A stretch of DNA of 64,000 nucleotides from Herbaspirillum rhizosphaerae_A (GTDB lineage: Bacteria > Pseudomonadota > Gammaproteobacteria > Burkholderiales > Burkholderiaceae_D), in NCBI RefSeq assembly GCF_046025915.1, contig NZ_JAQQFR010000006.1, forward strand, positions 266,888-330,887. The letters are read 5' to 3'. The position numbers and the translations under genes were made by a program. The notes beneath the pieces are model-generated. The model was given only the letters and a program-made list of their open reading frames with translations. It searched no databases and had not been told where the DNA came from. Position 1 is the first letter of the stretch. Each line of letters opens with the position of its first letter. Shown one piece after another: positions 28,367 through 35,845 of the stretch.

Positions 28367-29812
28367 GGCGACGATTTTGGCGATCGTCTTCAAGGCTTTT
28401 TCAATCTCTTTCGACCACGTATAGCTGTAGTTCAGCCGGATGTAATGGCTGTAGCGATTGGTCGCCGCAAAAATGCGTCCCGGTGCGATCGTAATGCCAA
28501 GCACCAGACAGCGCCGATACAACTCCATCGCATCTACGCGCGGCGGCAGTTCGATCCACAGGATGTAACCGCCCGCCGGTTCCGACACGCGCGTCCCTTC
28601 AGGAAAAAATCGCAATACGAAATGCCGCATCAGATCGCGCTGCTGCAGCAGGCCGCGCCGCACCCGGCGCAGATGGCGTTCGAAGCCGCCTTGCGTCAGG
28701 TACTCGGCAATCGCGCGTTGTGGAATCGTCGGCGTTGCCAGTGTGTTGAGGAATTTCAGCTTCTCCACCTGAGAGCGGTAACGGCCCGGAATTGCCCAGC
28801 CCACGCGATACGCCGAGGTCAGGCTCTTGGAGAAGGACGAGCAGTGCAGCACCAGACCGTCGCGGTCGTAAGTCTTGAGCGAGGTCGGATGCGCAGCGCC
28901 GTAGAACAGTTCACTGTAGACCGCATCCTCGATCAATGGCATATCGTATTGATGGGCCAGATCGACCAGTCGCTGCTTGTGCGCGTCCGGCATCATCGAG
29001 CCGAGCGGATTCTGGAAGTTCGGCATCACCATGCAGGCGGCGATCTTCTGGGTTTGCAGCAAGGCTTCGAGCGCATCGATATCCATGCCGGTCAGCGGAT
29101 CAGTGGGGATCTCGACGGCGCGCATGCCCATGCGTTCGATCGCATGCAGCATGGCATAGAAGGTCGGCGTCTCCACCGCGATCGTGTCGCCGGGCTGGGC
29201 CACGGCTTGCAGGCAGAGATTGATCGCTTCGGTCGCACCGACAGTGATAATGATGTCCTCGGGACCGACGTTGAGGCCGGTTTCCAGATAGCGGCGCGCG
29301 ATCTGGCGCAGCAGGTCAGGGTGGCCCGGCGGCAGATCGTTGAAGACGCTGAAGCTGTCGCTGTTGCGCGTGATACGGCTGGCGTACTGACCGATGCGCT
29401 GCGAAGGGAAGAGTGCGGGGTTCGGATAGGGCGAGCCGAGCGGAATGGTGCCGTCTTGCTGGATGGTCTTCAGCGTGGCCAGCACCAGCCGGCTGACATC
29501 GACCTCATGCGACTGCTGGGTGGCCGGATGCGTGGGCGGCAGCAGCTTGCCGGCTGCGGACGCGGACGCCGAGGCAACCGTCTTGCGCACGAAATAACCC
29601 GATTGTGGATGACTCTCGATGATGCCGCGGCTTTCGAGCAGCTCGTAGGCACGTACGACCGTGGTGACGCTGACGTTGTGCTGCTGGCTGGCGGCACGCA
29701 CTGATGTCACGCGTTCGCCCGGCTGCAGAACACCGGCGTGAATGGACGCCGCCAGTTCATCGGCGAATTTTTTGTAGAGTGGGACTTGGGGCGTAGAGGT
29801 TGTACGGGCCAT
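28355..29812 (-). CDS. MocR/PdxR-type GntR regulator with aminotransferase domain
   Basis: A 485-residue fusion. An N-terminal GntR winged helix-turn-helix (residues about 10-80, VTSVRAASQQHNVSVTTVVR) is joined by a linker to a fold-type I aminotransferase domain. The PLP-binding Lys lies in SSFSKSLTSAYRVGW, with MPNFQNPLGSMMPD and DAVYSELFYG also recognisable. MocR regulators sense PLP or amino-acid adducts. The neighbouring divergent gene is a glutathione S-transferase, so it may control that gene, with a 69-base shared promoter region. Confidence 0.92.
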   Translation of the reverse strand: MARTTSTPQVPLYKKFADELAASIHAGVLQPGERVTSVRAASQQHNVSVTTVVRAYELLESRGIIESHPQSGYFVRKTVASASASAAGKLLPPTHPATQQSHEVDVSRLVLATLKTIQQDGTIPLGSPYPNPALFPSQRIGQYASRITRNSDSFSVFNDLPPGHPDLLRQIARRYLETGLNVGPEDIIITVGATEAINLCLQAVAQPGDTIAVETPTFYAMLHAIERMGMRAVEIPTDPLTGMDIDALEALLQTQKIAACMVMPNFQNPLGSMMPDAHKQRLVDLAHQYDMPLIEDAVYSELFYGAAHPTSLKTYDRDGLVLHCSSFSKSLTSAYRVGWAIPGRYRSQVEKLKFLNTLATPTIPQRAIAEYLTQGGFERHLRRVRRGLLQQRDLMRHFVLRFFPEGTRVSEPAGGYILWIELPPRVDAMELYRRCLVLGITIAPGRIFAATNRYSHYIRLNYSYTWSKEIEKALKTIAKIVAELS

Positions 29813-29881
29813 ACTTTATTGTTCTGCTTTATTCTGCTGTTAGAGTAGCGCTGCTACGCATTCTACAGAAAGGCGCAATAC

Positions 29882-30550
29882 ATGATCACTGTCCATCATC
29901 TGAACAACTCCCGCTCGCAACGCGTGCTATGGCTGCTGGAAGAACTGGGGCTTGAGTACGACATCAAGTTTTATCAGCGCGACCCCAAGACCATGCTGGC
30001 CCCGCAGTCGCTGCGCGACGTCCATCCGCTGGGTAAATCGCCGGTAATTACCGACGGCGACCTGACGATTGCCGAGTCCGGTGCGATTGTCGAATATCTG
30101 GTCGAACGCTACGGCAACGGCAAATTCATCCCTGAGCCTGGCACCCCGGAGCGCCTGCGCTATCGATACTGGCTGCACTATGCCGAAGGTTCGGCGATGC
30201 CGCTGTTGCTGATGAAGTTGATCTTCAGCCGTCTGCCAAAATCGGTGCCGGGCCTGATCCGGCCGGTCGCGCGCCTGATTTGCAATGGCGTGCTGGGTCG
30301 CATGGTCGATCCGCAGCTCAAGCGGCATCTGCAATATCTGGAAGGCGAACTGTCCAAAAGCACCTGGTTTGCCGGCAATACCTTCTCGGCGGCCGACATT
30401 CAGATGAGCTTTCCGGTCGAAGGCGCGCGCTCGCGTGGTGGTCTCGATGGACACTATCCGAATCTGCTGAAATATCTCGAAGCCATCCATGGACGTCCAG
30501 CCTATCAGCGCGCGCTGGAGCGGGGTGGCCCGTATGAGCTGCTGCGCTGA
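29882..30550 (+). CDS. Glutathione S-transferase
   Basis: A 222-residue GST. The N-terminal thioredoxin-like domain has NNSRSQRVLWLLEELGLEYD and the glutathione-contacting Glu-Ser pair in LTIAESGAIVEYLVERYG. The C-terminal helical domain includes WFAGNTFSAADIQMSFPVE, with the N-capping box. Similar to fungal/bacterial detoxification GSTs. Divergent from the MocR-type regulator and followed by a terminator. Confidence 0.92.
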   Translation: MITVHHLNNSRSQRVLWLLEELGLEYDIKFYQRDPKTMLAPQSLRDVHPLGKSPVITDGDLTIAESGAIVEYLVERYGNGKFIPEPGTPERLRYRYWLHYAEGSAMPLLLMKLIFSRLPKSVPGLIRPVARLICNGVLGRMVDPQLKRHLQYLEGELSKSTWFAGNTFSAADIQMSFPVEGARSRGGLDGHYPNLLKYLEAIHGRPAYQRALERGGPYELLR

Positions 30551-30604
30551 GGTGGTCTGACCTGAGCTGCCAGCAGCCTGGGTCGTATTTCATGGATGAA
30601 ACAG

Positions 30605-30637
30605 AATCGCCGGGCATTTGCTGCGGCGATTTTTTTG
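30605..30637 (+). terminator. Rho-independent terminator after the GST gene
   Basis: A perfect 8-bp stem (30605-30612 with 30624-30631) with an 11-base loop runs into seven T residues. Confidence 0.85.
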
Positions 30638-30793
30638 CAGCCAAGTTTCATGAATTGTCATTTTCATCATGTTATTCAATGTCAAAAATTCTGCCGCAGT
30701 TGGGGGAGAGCGCGCTTCTGTATCGTCTTGCAGCCTTATGTATCGCAAAGTAAATCCTGAAGAAAGGCTGCATTTTTTCCTTCTGTCGAAGTT

Positions 30794-30815
30794 ATAATTG
30801 AGAATTATTATTATT
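30794..30815 (+). promoter_or_regulatory. Candidate Fur box
   Basis: An AT-rich stretch containing ATTGAGAATTATTATTATT lies about 35-55 bases upstream of the PepSY gene start. It strongly resembles proteobacterial Fur sites (GATAATGAGAATTATTATC-like), especially the GAGAATTATTAT core. It would place the downstream five-gene operon under iron repression. Confidence 0.6.
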
Positions 30816-30849
30816 TAGATTGGCCCTTCAAGGCCATCATCAGTGGAAC

Positions 30850-31494
30850 ATGAGGGAAGCTGCCGTCGCCGCAAACATGCCAAAACAGCAACGCCGTTCG
30901 TTTTGGCTCAAGCATTTGCATCAGTGGCATTGGATCAGTTCGGCTATCTGCCTGATCGCCATGCTGCTGTTCGCGGCAACCGGTCTGACGCTGAATCATT
31001 CTGCGCAAATCGAGGCGCATCCGCAGGTGACGAGCAAGCAGGCGCAGTTGCCCAAGGACTTGCTGGTGCAACTGACTGCAGAAGAACACAAGGACAAGGA
31101 TGCCTTGCCGAAGGCGCTGAAGACCTGGCTCGACAAGCAATTGTCGGTTGCCGTCGACCAGCAAACCGGCGAATGGTCGGCCGATGAGCTGTACGTCTCG
31201 CTTCCGCGTCCGGGTGGCGATGCCTGGTTGCGCGTCGACCTCGGCAACGGCAAGGTCGAATATGAAAAAACCGATCGCGGCTGGGTTTCCTATTTCAACG
31301 ATTTGCACAAAGGCCGCAATACCGGCGCGGCGTGGAGCTGGTTCATCGACATCTTTGCGGTGGCGTGCCTGGTGTTCTGCATCACGGGGATGTTCCTGCT
31401 GCAACTGCATGCCGGTAATCGTCCGGTGACCTGGCCGCTGGTGGGGTTCGGACTGGTGGTGCCGCTGTTGCTGGCGATCATTTTCATCCACTGA
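30850..31494 (+). CDS. PepSY-associated membrane protein (putative heme/flavin electron-transfer subunit)
   Basis: A 214-residue inner-membrane protein. It has a basic N-terminus, a first membrane helix (about 30-50) beginning HLHQWHWISS, a periplasmic segment of about 110 residues with a PepSY-like fold, and two closing helices (about 155-178 and 188-210). The His-rich start of helix 1 is the family hallmark and could ligate heme b. In the PepSY_TM family such proteins are linked to ferric-siderophore reduction. The start at ATG 30850 is preferred over an upstream TTG; ATG 30877 is an alternative. First gene after the Fur-like box. Confidence 0.85.
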   Translation: MREAAVAANMPKQQRRSFWLKHLHQWHWISSAICLIAMLLFAATGLTLNHSAQIEAHPQVTSKQAQLPKDLLVQLTAEEHKDKDALPKALKTWLDKQLSVAVDQQTGEWSADELYVSLPRPGGDAWLRVDLGNGKVEYEKTDRGWVSYFNDLHKGRNTGAAWSWFIDIFAVACLVFCITGMFLLQLHAGNRPVTWPLVGFGLVVPLLLAIIFIH

Positions 31495-31543
31495 TTTTTT
31501 TGGTTTTTCTCTTCTTTTCTCTTCACAAGCGAGGTTGATTCAT

Positions 31544-32080
31544 ATGCGCGTGCTGGTTCCTGGTCTGTTGCCGACAACGTTGTCGGCTGCCCTGATGGGC
31601 GTGGTTTCATTGCCGGTGGTTGCGGCAGAGATGAATGTCAAAGTCGAAATCCCGCGATTGAACGTGGCCGAATATCACCGTCCTTATGTTGCTGTGTGGC
31701 TTGAGCGTCCCGATCAAAGCGTCGCGGCGACGCTCGCAGTCTGGTACGACGCCAAGAAGAAAGACAAGGAAGGTGAGAAGTGGCTCAAGGATTTGCGTCA
31801 ATGGTGGCGCCGTGCCGGTCGCGACGTGCATATGCCTGTCGATGGCGTGAGCGGTGCGACGCGTCCTGCGGGCGATCAACAACTGACGTTCAGCAGCGAC
31901 AAAGGCCCATTGGCGCAATTGCCTGCCGGCGACTACATCCTGATGGTCGAAGCGGCGCGTGAAGTGGGCGGTCGCGAAGTGGTCAAGGTACCGCTGCAAT
32001 GGCCACCTAAGGCCGGGCAAAGCGCCAAGGGCAAGGGCGAATCCGAACTTGGCGCCATCACGCTGGACTTCAAACCGTAA
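31544..32080 (+). CDS. DUF2271 exported protein with ApbE-type flavinylation motif
   Basis: A 178-residue protein with a signal peptide (residues 1-28, ending VVAAE) and a DUF2271 domain (EIPRLNVAEYHRPYVAVWLE, YILMVEAAREVGGREVV). Residues 100-106 read D-G-V-S-G-A-T, matching the D-x-x-[ST]-G-A-[TS] target motif at which ApbE attaches FMN covalently to Thr. The ApbE gene lies two genes downstream in the same operon. The start is ATG 31544 with a GAGG site upstream. I infer a periplasmic FMN-bearing electron carrier. Flavinylation itself is not proven. Confidence 0.85.
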   Translation: MRVLVPGLLPTTLSAALMGVVSLPVVAAEMNVKVEIPRLNVAEYHRPYVAVWLERPDQSVAATLAVWYDAKKKDKEGEKWLKDLRQWWRRAGRDVHMPVDGVSGATRPAGDQQLTFSSDKGPLAQLPAGDYILMVEAAREVGGREVVKVPLQWPPKAGQSAKGKGESELGAITLDFKP

Positions 32081-32094
32081 TCGGAAGGAACGAC

Positions 32095-32913
32095 ATGAAA
32101 CGCTCATTCAAAATCGCTGCGCTGGCGATGACCCTGGCGATTGGCTTGCCGCTGTCGGCCAACGCCCATCGCACCTGGCTGTTGCCGGCATCGACAGTCC
32201 TGTCGGGCAATGATCCCTGGGTCACGGTCGATGCTGCCGTGTCCAACGACCTGTTCTTTTTTGAAAGTTTTGCGCTGAAACTGGATGGCTTGCAAGTGAC
32301 TGCGCCGGACGGTACGTTTGTCAAGCCGGAGAATGCCTACACCGGAAAATTTCGCACCAGTTTCGACGTGCATCTGACGCAAAGCGGCACCTACAAGATC
32401 GCCGTCATCAGCATGGGATTATTCGGCAGCTACAAGGATGCCGCCGGCCAGACCAAACGCTGGCGCGGTACCGCCGAGACGCTGGCAAAGGAAATTCCGT
32501 CCGATGCCAAGGATCTGCAAATCACGCAGATGCAAGGCCGCATTGAGACCTTCGTCACCGCTGGCAAACCATCCAAAAAAGTGTTGGAAACAAGCGGCTC
32601 AGGTCTGGAGCTGCAGGCGATCACGCATCCGACGGATCTGATCGCCGGTGAGACGGCGAGCTTCCGCATGCTGCTCGACGGCAAGCCTGCCGCCAACGTC
32701 AAGGTGACCGTGGTGCCGGGTGGCACGCGCTATCGCGACAAGCTCAATGAAATGACGCCGACGACTGATGCTGACGGCAAGTTCAGCGTGACCTGGCCTT
32801 CGGCTGGCATGTACTGGATGGAAGCGACGGTCAAAGACAACAAGCCAAACCTGAAACCGGCCACTGATCGTCGCGCCAATTACACCGCTACGCTGGAAGT
32901 ATTGGCACCTTAA
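32095..32913 (+). CDS. DUF4198 exported protein
   Basis: A 272-residue periplasmic protein. The signal peptide ends SANA|HRTWLLP, so the predicted mature protein begins with His25, a conserved feature of DUF4198 that could bind a metal. The C-terminal half has an Ig-like fold (ASFRMLLDGKPAANVKVTVV, ADGKFSVTWPSAGMYWMEAT). Relatives occur next to metal transporters and TonB systems. Here it follows the DUF2271 gene by 14 bases and precedes apbE. Role in the chain unknown: substrate docking or metal handling are possibilities. Confidence 0.85.
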   Translation: MKRSFKIAALAMTLAIGLPLSANAHRTWLLPASTVLSGNDPWVTVDAAVSNDLFFFESFALKLDGLQVTAPDGTFVKPENAYTGKFRTSFDVHLTQSGTYKIAVISMGLFGSYKDAAGQTKRWRGTAETLAKEIPSDAKDLQITQMQGRIETFVTAGKPSKKVLETSGSGLELQAITHPTDLIAGETASFRMLLDGKPAANVKVTVVPGGTRYRDKLNEMTPTTDADGKFSVTWPSAGMYWMEATVKDNKPNLKPATDRRANYTATLEVLAP

Positions 32914-32992
32914 GAACTTGTTCTGAGGTGTATTTCCGCATGGAAGCTTGTCCGGAAAATCAGTCGGATAACTTGTCGTTGCAGGTGTATCA

Positions 32993-33026
32993 GGCGTTCG
33001 CCGTACCGGCGGCGAACGCCGTTTTT
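32993..33026 (+). terminator. Terminator or attenuator inside the iron/flavin operon
   Basis: A perfect 11-bp GC-rich stem (32993-33003 with 33010-33020) is followed by GTTTTT. It lies in the 181-base gap between the DUF4198 gene and apbE, so it either ends a three-gene transcript or attenuates expression of apbE and the reductase. Confidence 0.75.
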
Positions 33027-33094
33027 ACAGGCTGTCATTCGACGGCCATCTTTTGTTCCCTTGATCTCTATCCGGAAAAATTGTTTGTGCCGTC

Positions 33095-34102
33095 ATGAAT
33101 CGCGTCTTTATCCCGCTGACCCTTGCTCAACCTGATCCCGTTCCGGCCGATGCCGTTGTCGACAGCCTGTCCGGGCTGACGATGGGGACGTCTTGGTCGA
33201 TCCGGCTGATCCGGCCGGCAGGCCGCAGCCTGGAGGTGATACAGGAAGGCATACAACGGCAACTCGATCTGGTCGTGGCGCAGATGAGTACCTGGAGTGC
33301 CGACTCCGACCTGAGCCGCTACAACCAAGCTGCTGCCGATAGCTGGCATGTGTTGCCTGAGCATTTTATGAAGGTGCTCGATTGCGCGCTTGCGGTCGCC
33401 GAACGCAGTGGCGGGGCGTATGACCCGAGTGTCGGCCCGCTGGTCAATCTGTGGGGCTTCGGCCCCGATCCCAAGCGCGCGGATCGGCCGGACGACGCGG
33501 CCATCGCACGCGAACGTCAACGATGTGGCTGGCAGCGCATTCGCATCGATCGCGCCCGTCATGCCTTGTTGCAACCGGGTGGCCTGTATCTGGATTTTTC
33601 TTCCATCGCCAAAGGCTACGGCGTCGATCTGGTTGCCGCTTATTTGCGCAGCATCGGCGTAGTTAGCTATCTGGTGGAGGTCGGTGGAGAGTTGTATGGG
33701 CACGGCATCAAGGCCGACGGTCAACCGTGGTGGGTCGGTATGGAACATCCTCCCGCGACATCCGATACACATGAACAGGTGCAGAGCATCGCGGCGCTGC
33801 ATGGCGTGGCGCTGGCAACTTCCGGCGACTATCGGCGCTACTTTGAAGACGGCGATCGCCGCTACTCGCACACTATCGATCCGCGGTCGGCGCAGCCCGT
33901 TGTCCACGCGCTGGCATCCGTCGCCGTGCTGCATGCCGATTGCATGACCGCCGATGCCTGGGCCACGGCATTGATGGTGCTCGGCGATGAAGAAGGACTC
34001 ACGTTGGCGCTGAATAACGGCCTGGCGGCGTTATTCATCAGCCGCGATGGCAATGGCTTCCGCGAACGCCTTACCCCAGCGATGCAGGCGATGCTGGGAT
34101 GA
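33095..34102 (+). CDS. apbE: FAD:protein FMN transferase ApbE
   Basis: A 335-residue ApbE/Ftp family enzyme. It transfers the FMN part of FAD to Thr/Ser of target proteins outside the cytoplasm, using Mg2+. Recognisable blocks: TMGTSWSIRL, MSTWSADSDLSRYNQ, YDPSVGPLVNLWGFG, FSSIAKGYGVDLVA, VEVGGELYGHG and the metal-binding YSHTIDPRSAQPV with TADAWATALMVLG. No typical lipobox or clear signal peptide is visible, so its location is uncertain. It overlaps the reductase gene by four bases, and its likely client is the DUF2271 protein of the same operon. Confidence 0.93.
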   Translation: MNRVFIPLTLAQPDPVPADAVVDSLSGLTMGTSWSIRLIRPAGRSLEVIQEGIQRQLDLVVAQMSTWSADSDLSRYNQAAADSWHVLPEHFMKVLDCALAVAERSGGAYDPSVGPLVNLWGFGPDPKRADRPDDAAIARERQRCGWQRIRIDRARHALLQPGGLYLDFSSIAKGYGVDLVAAYLRSIGVVSYLVEVGGELYGHGIKADGQPWWVGMEHPPATSDTHEQVQSIAALHGVALATSGDYRRYFEDGDRRYSHTIDPRSAQPVVHALASVAVLHADCMTADAWATALMVLGDEEGLTLALNNGLAALFISRDGNGFRERLTPAMQAMLG

Positions 34103-35748
34103 GCAAACCTGTACGCACGCAATTCACACAATTCATACCCGGCCCCGGGCTGGTCGGTTTGGCTTGTGCCATCTGCGCGACGGTGGCCATTGGTCAATTA
34201 CCATTGCTAGACGGAGCCGCCGGACGCTTGTTCGTGGCCGCGTTGGTGCTGCTGTTCTACATGGTGTTCTGTTTCGTCATTTTCGTCGGTCATCGCCGCA
34301 AGCAGCAGGCGGCGTTGGCGTGGCAGAACAGTGACGCAAGCCGGTCAGGTGAGGCGTCAAAAGAGGTATTGATCGCCTTCGCCAGTCAGACTGGCTTTGC
34401 CGAGCAAATCGCACAACAGACTGCACAAGCCTTGAAAGACGCCGGCATGCAGGTTCGCGCCTGCAGCCTCGCGCAACTGGATCTGGCGCAATTGCAAGCG
34501 GCGCGGCGCGTGTTGTTCGTGGTCAGCACCACGGGTGAAGGCGACGCTCCCGACAGTGCGGCAGGGTTTGCGCGGAAGGTCATGGGGCAGGCGGCGACGC
34601 TGCCGGATTTGCACTACGGCATGCTGGCTCTCGGTGACCGCAGCTATATGCAGTACTGCGCATTCGGCCACGCGCTCGACACCTGGCTACGCCACCACGG
34701 CGCGCAGGCCATGTTCGATATGGTCGAAGTGGACAACGGCGATACGGGTGCATTACGTCACTGGCAGCATCACCTTGGCGTGCTGAGTGGACATAACGAT
34801 ATGGCCGACTGGAGCGCGCCCGGCTACGAGCGTTGGACCTTGTCCGAGCGACGCCTGCTCAATCCCGGTAGTGCAGGCGGTGCGGCTTTTCATTTGTCTT
34901 TCAAGCCAGTCGATGTACAACAGTCACTGTCATGGCAAGCCGGCGATATCGCCGAAATCGGCCCACGCAACGATCCTGCCAGAGTGCGCGCCTTGCTGGA
35001 TACCTTGAAACTGGATGGCAGCGCGCCCGCGTATGGCGAAGCGTTGGGCGATGTCCTTGCACGCAGCCTGTTGCCGCATGATGCGAAGGAACTGGCCTCG
35101 TTGCAGGGGATGACGGCGCAAGCTCTGGCGGACAGTCTCAAGCCGCTGCCGCATCGCGAATACTCGATCGCTTCTCTCCCTCAGGATGGTCAGTTGGAAT
35201 TGCTGGTGCGCCAGACGCTGCTGCCGGACGGCCACCTTGGATTGGGATCCGGCTGGCTCACGGCGCATCTGGCCGAGCGGGGCGAACTCGATTTGCGCGT
35301 ACGGCCGAATCGCAGTTTTCATCCTCCGGCCGACGATTGCCCGCTGATCCTGATCGGCAACGGCACTGGTCTTGCAGGTTTGCGCGCGCACATGAAGGCA
35401 CGTATCGCTTTGGGCCGTCGCCGCAACTGGCTGCTATTCGGTGAACGTTCCGTGCAACATGATTTCTTCCATCGTACGGAAATCGAGGGGTGGCAAGCCC
35501 AAGGCATGCTGGAGCGTCTGGATCTGGCTTTTTCGCGTGATCAGGCACAGCGCATCTATGTGCAAGACCGTCTGCGCGAAGCTGCCCATCTGCTGCTGCA
35601 GTGGGTCGACGATGGCGCCGCTATCTACGTCTGCGGCAGTCTGGAGGGCATGGCGGGTGGTGTGGCGCAGGCGCTGAGCGGGATTCTGGGTGAAGATGTG
35701 CTGGAAAGCATGGCGGAGCAAGGCCGCTACCGCCGCGACGTCTATTGA
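34099..35748 (+). CDS. Membrane-anchored diflavin reductase (sulfite-reductase-alpha/CPR-like)
   Basis: A 549-residue protein. Two N-terminal membrane helices (about 18-36 and 42-65), followed by HRRKQQ, put the rest in the cytoplasm. Next is a flavodoxin domain (IAFASQTGFAEQIAQQTA, STTGEGDAPDSAAGF). Then an FAD/NADPH reductase module follows with HREYSIASLP for FAD, IGNGTGLAGLRAHMKAR for pyridine nucleotide, and a C-terminal YICGS-like IYVCGSLEGMAGGV. It resembles CysJ/cytochrome P450 reductase but no sulfite reductase hemoprotein gene is present. I infer it draws electrons from NADPH to feed the membrane/periplasmic chain of this operon. Confidence 0.88.
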   Translation: MSKPVRTQFTQFIPGPGLVGLACAICATVAIGQLPLLDGAAGRLFVAALVLLFYMVFCFVIFVGHRRKQQAALAWQNSDASRSGEASKEVLIAFASQTGFAEQIAQQTAQALKDAGMQVRACSLAQLDLAQLQAARRVLFVVSTTGEGDAPDSAAGFARKVMGQAATLPDLHYGMLALGDRSYMQYCAFGHALDTWLRHHGAQAMFDMVEVDNGDTGALRHWQHHLGVLSGHNDMADWSAPGYERWTLSERRLLNPGSAGGAAFHLSFKPVDVQQSLSWQAGDIAEIGPRNDPARVRALLDTLKLDGSAPAYGEALGDVLARSLLPHDAKELASLQGMTAQALADSLKPLPHREYSIASLPQDGQLELLVRQTLLPDGHLGLGSGWLTAHLAERGELDLRVRPNRSFHPPADDCPLILIGNGTGLAGLRAHMKARIALGRRRNWLLFGERSVQHDFFHRTEIEGWQAQGMLERLDLAFSRDQAQRIYVQDRLREAAHLLLQWVDDGAAIYVCGSLEGMAGGVAQALSGILGEDVLESMAEQGRYRRDVY

Positions 35749-35845
35749 GAGTCATGAACAAAGCGCCGCTGGCTAAGCCGCGGATTGTACTTTTCAGCTC
35801 CGACAGGAGAGAATAGGGACATAGTGACTTCAAGAGATAAGAAAA

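Noticed and set aside
28445..29704. 419-codon plus-strand frame opposite the MocR-type gene
   Set aside because: No family resemblance and low-complexity composition; the minus-strand protein is complete and conserved.
34099..35748. Assignment of the diflavin protein as assimilatory sulfite reductase CysJ
   Set aside because: It has two N-terminal membrane helices, lies in a Fur-box/ApbE context and no CysI or other cys gene is nearby.
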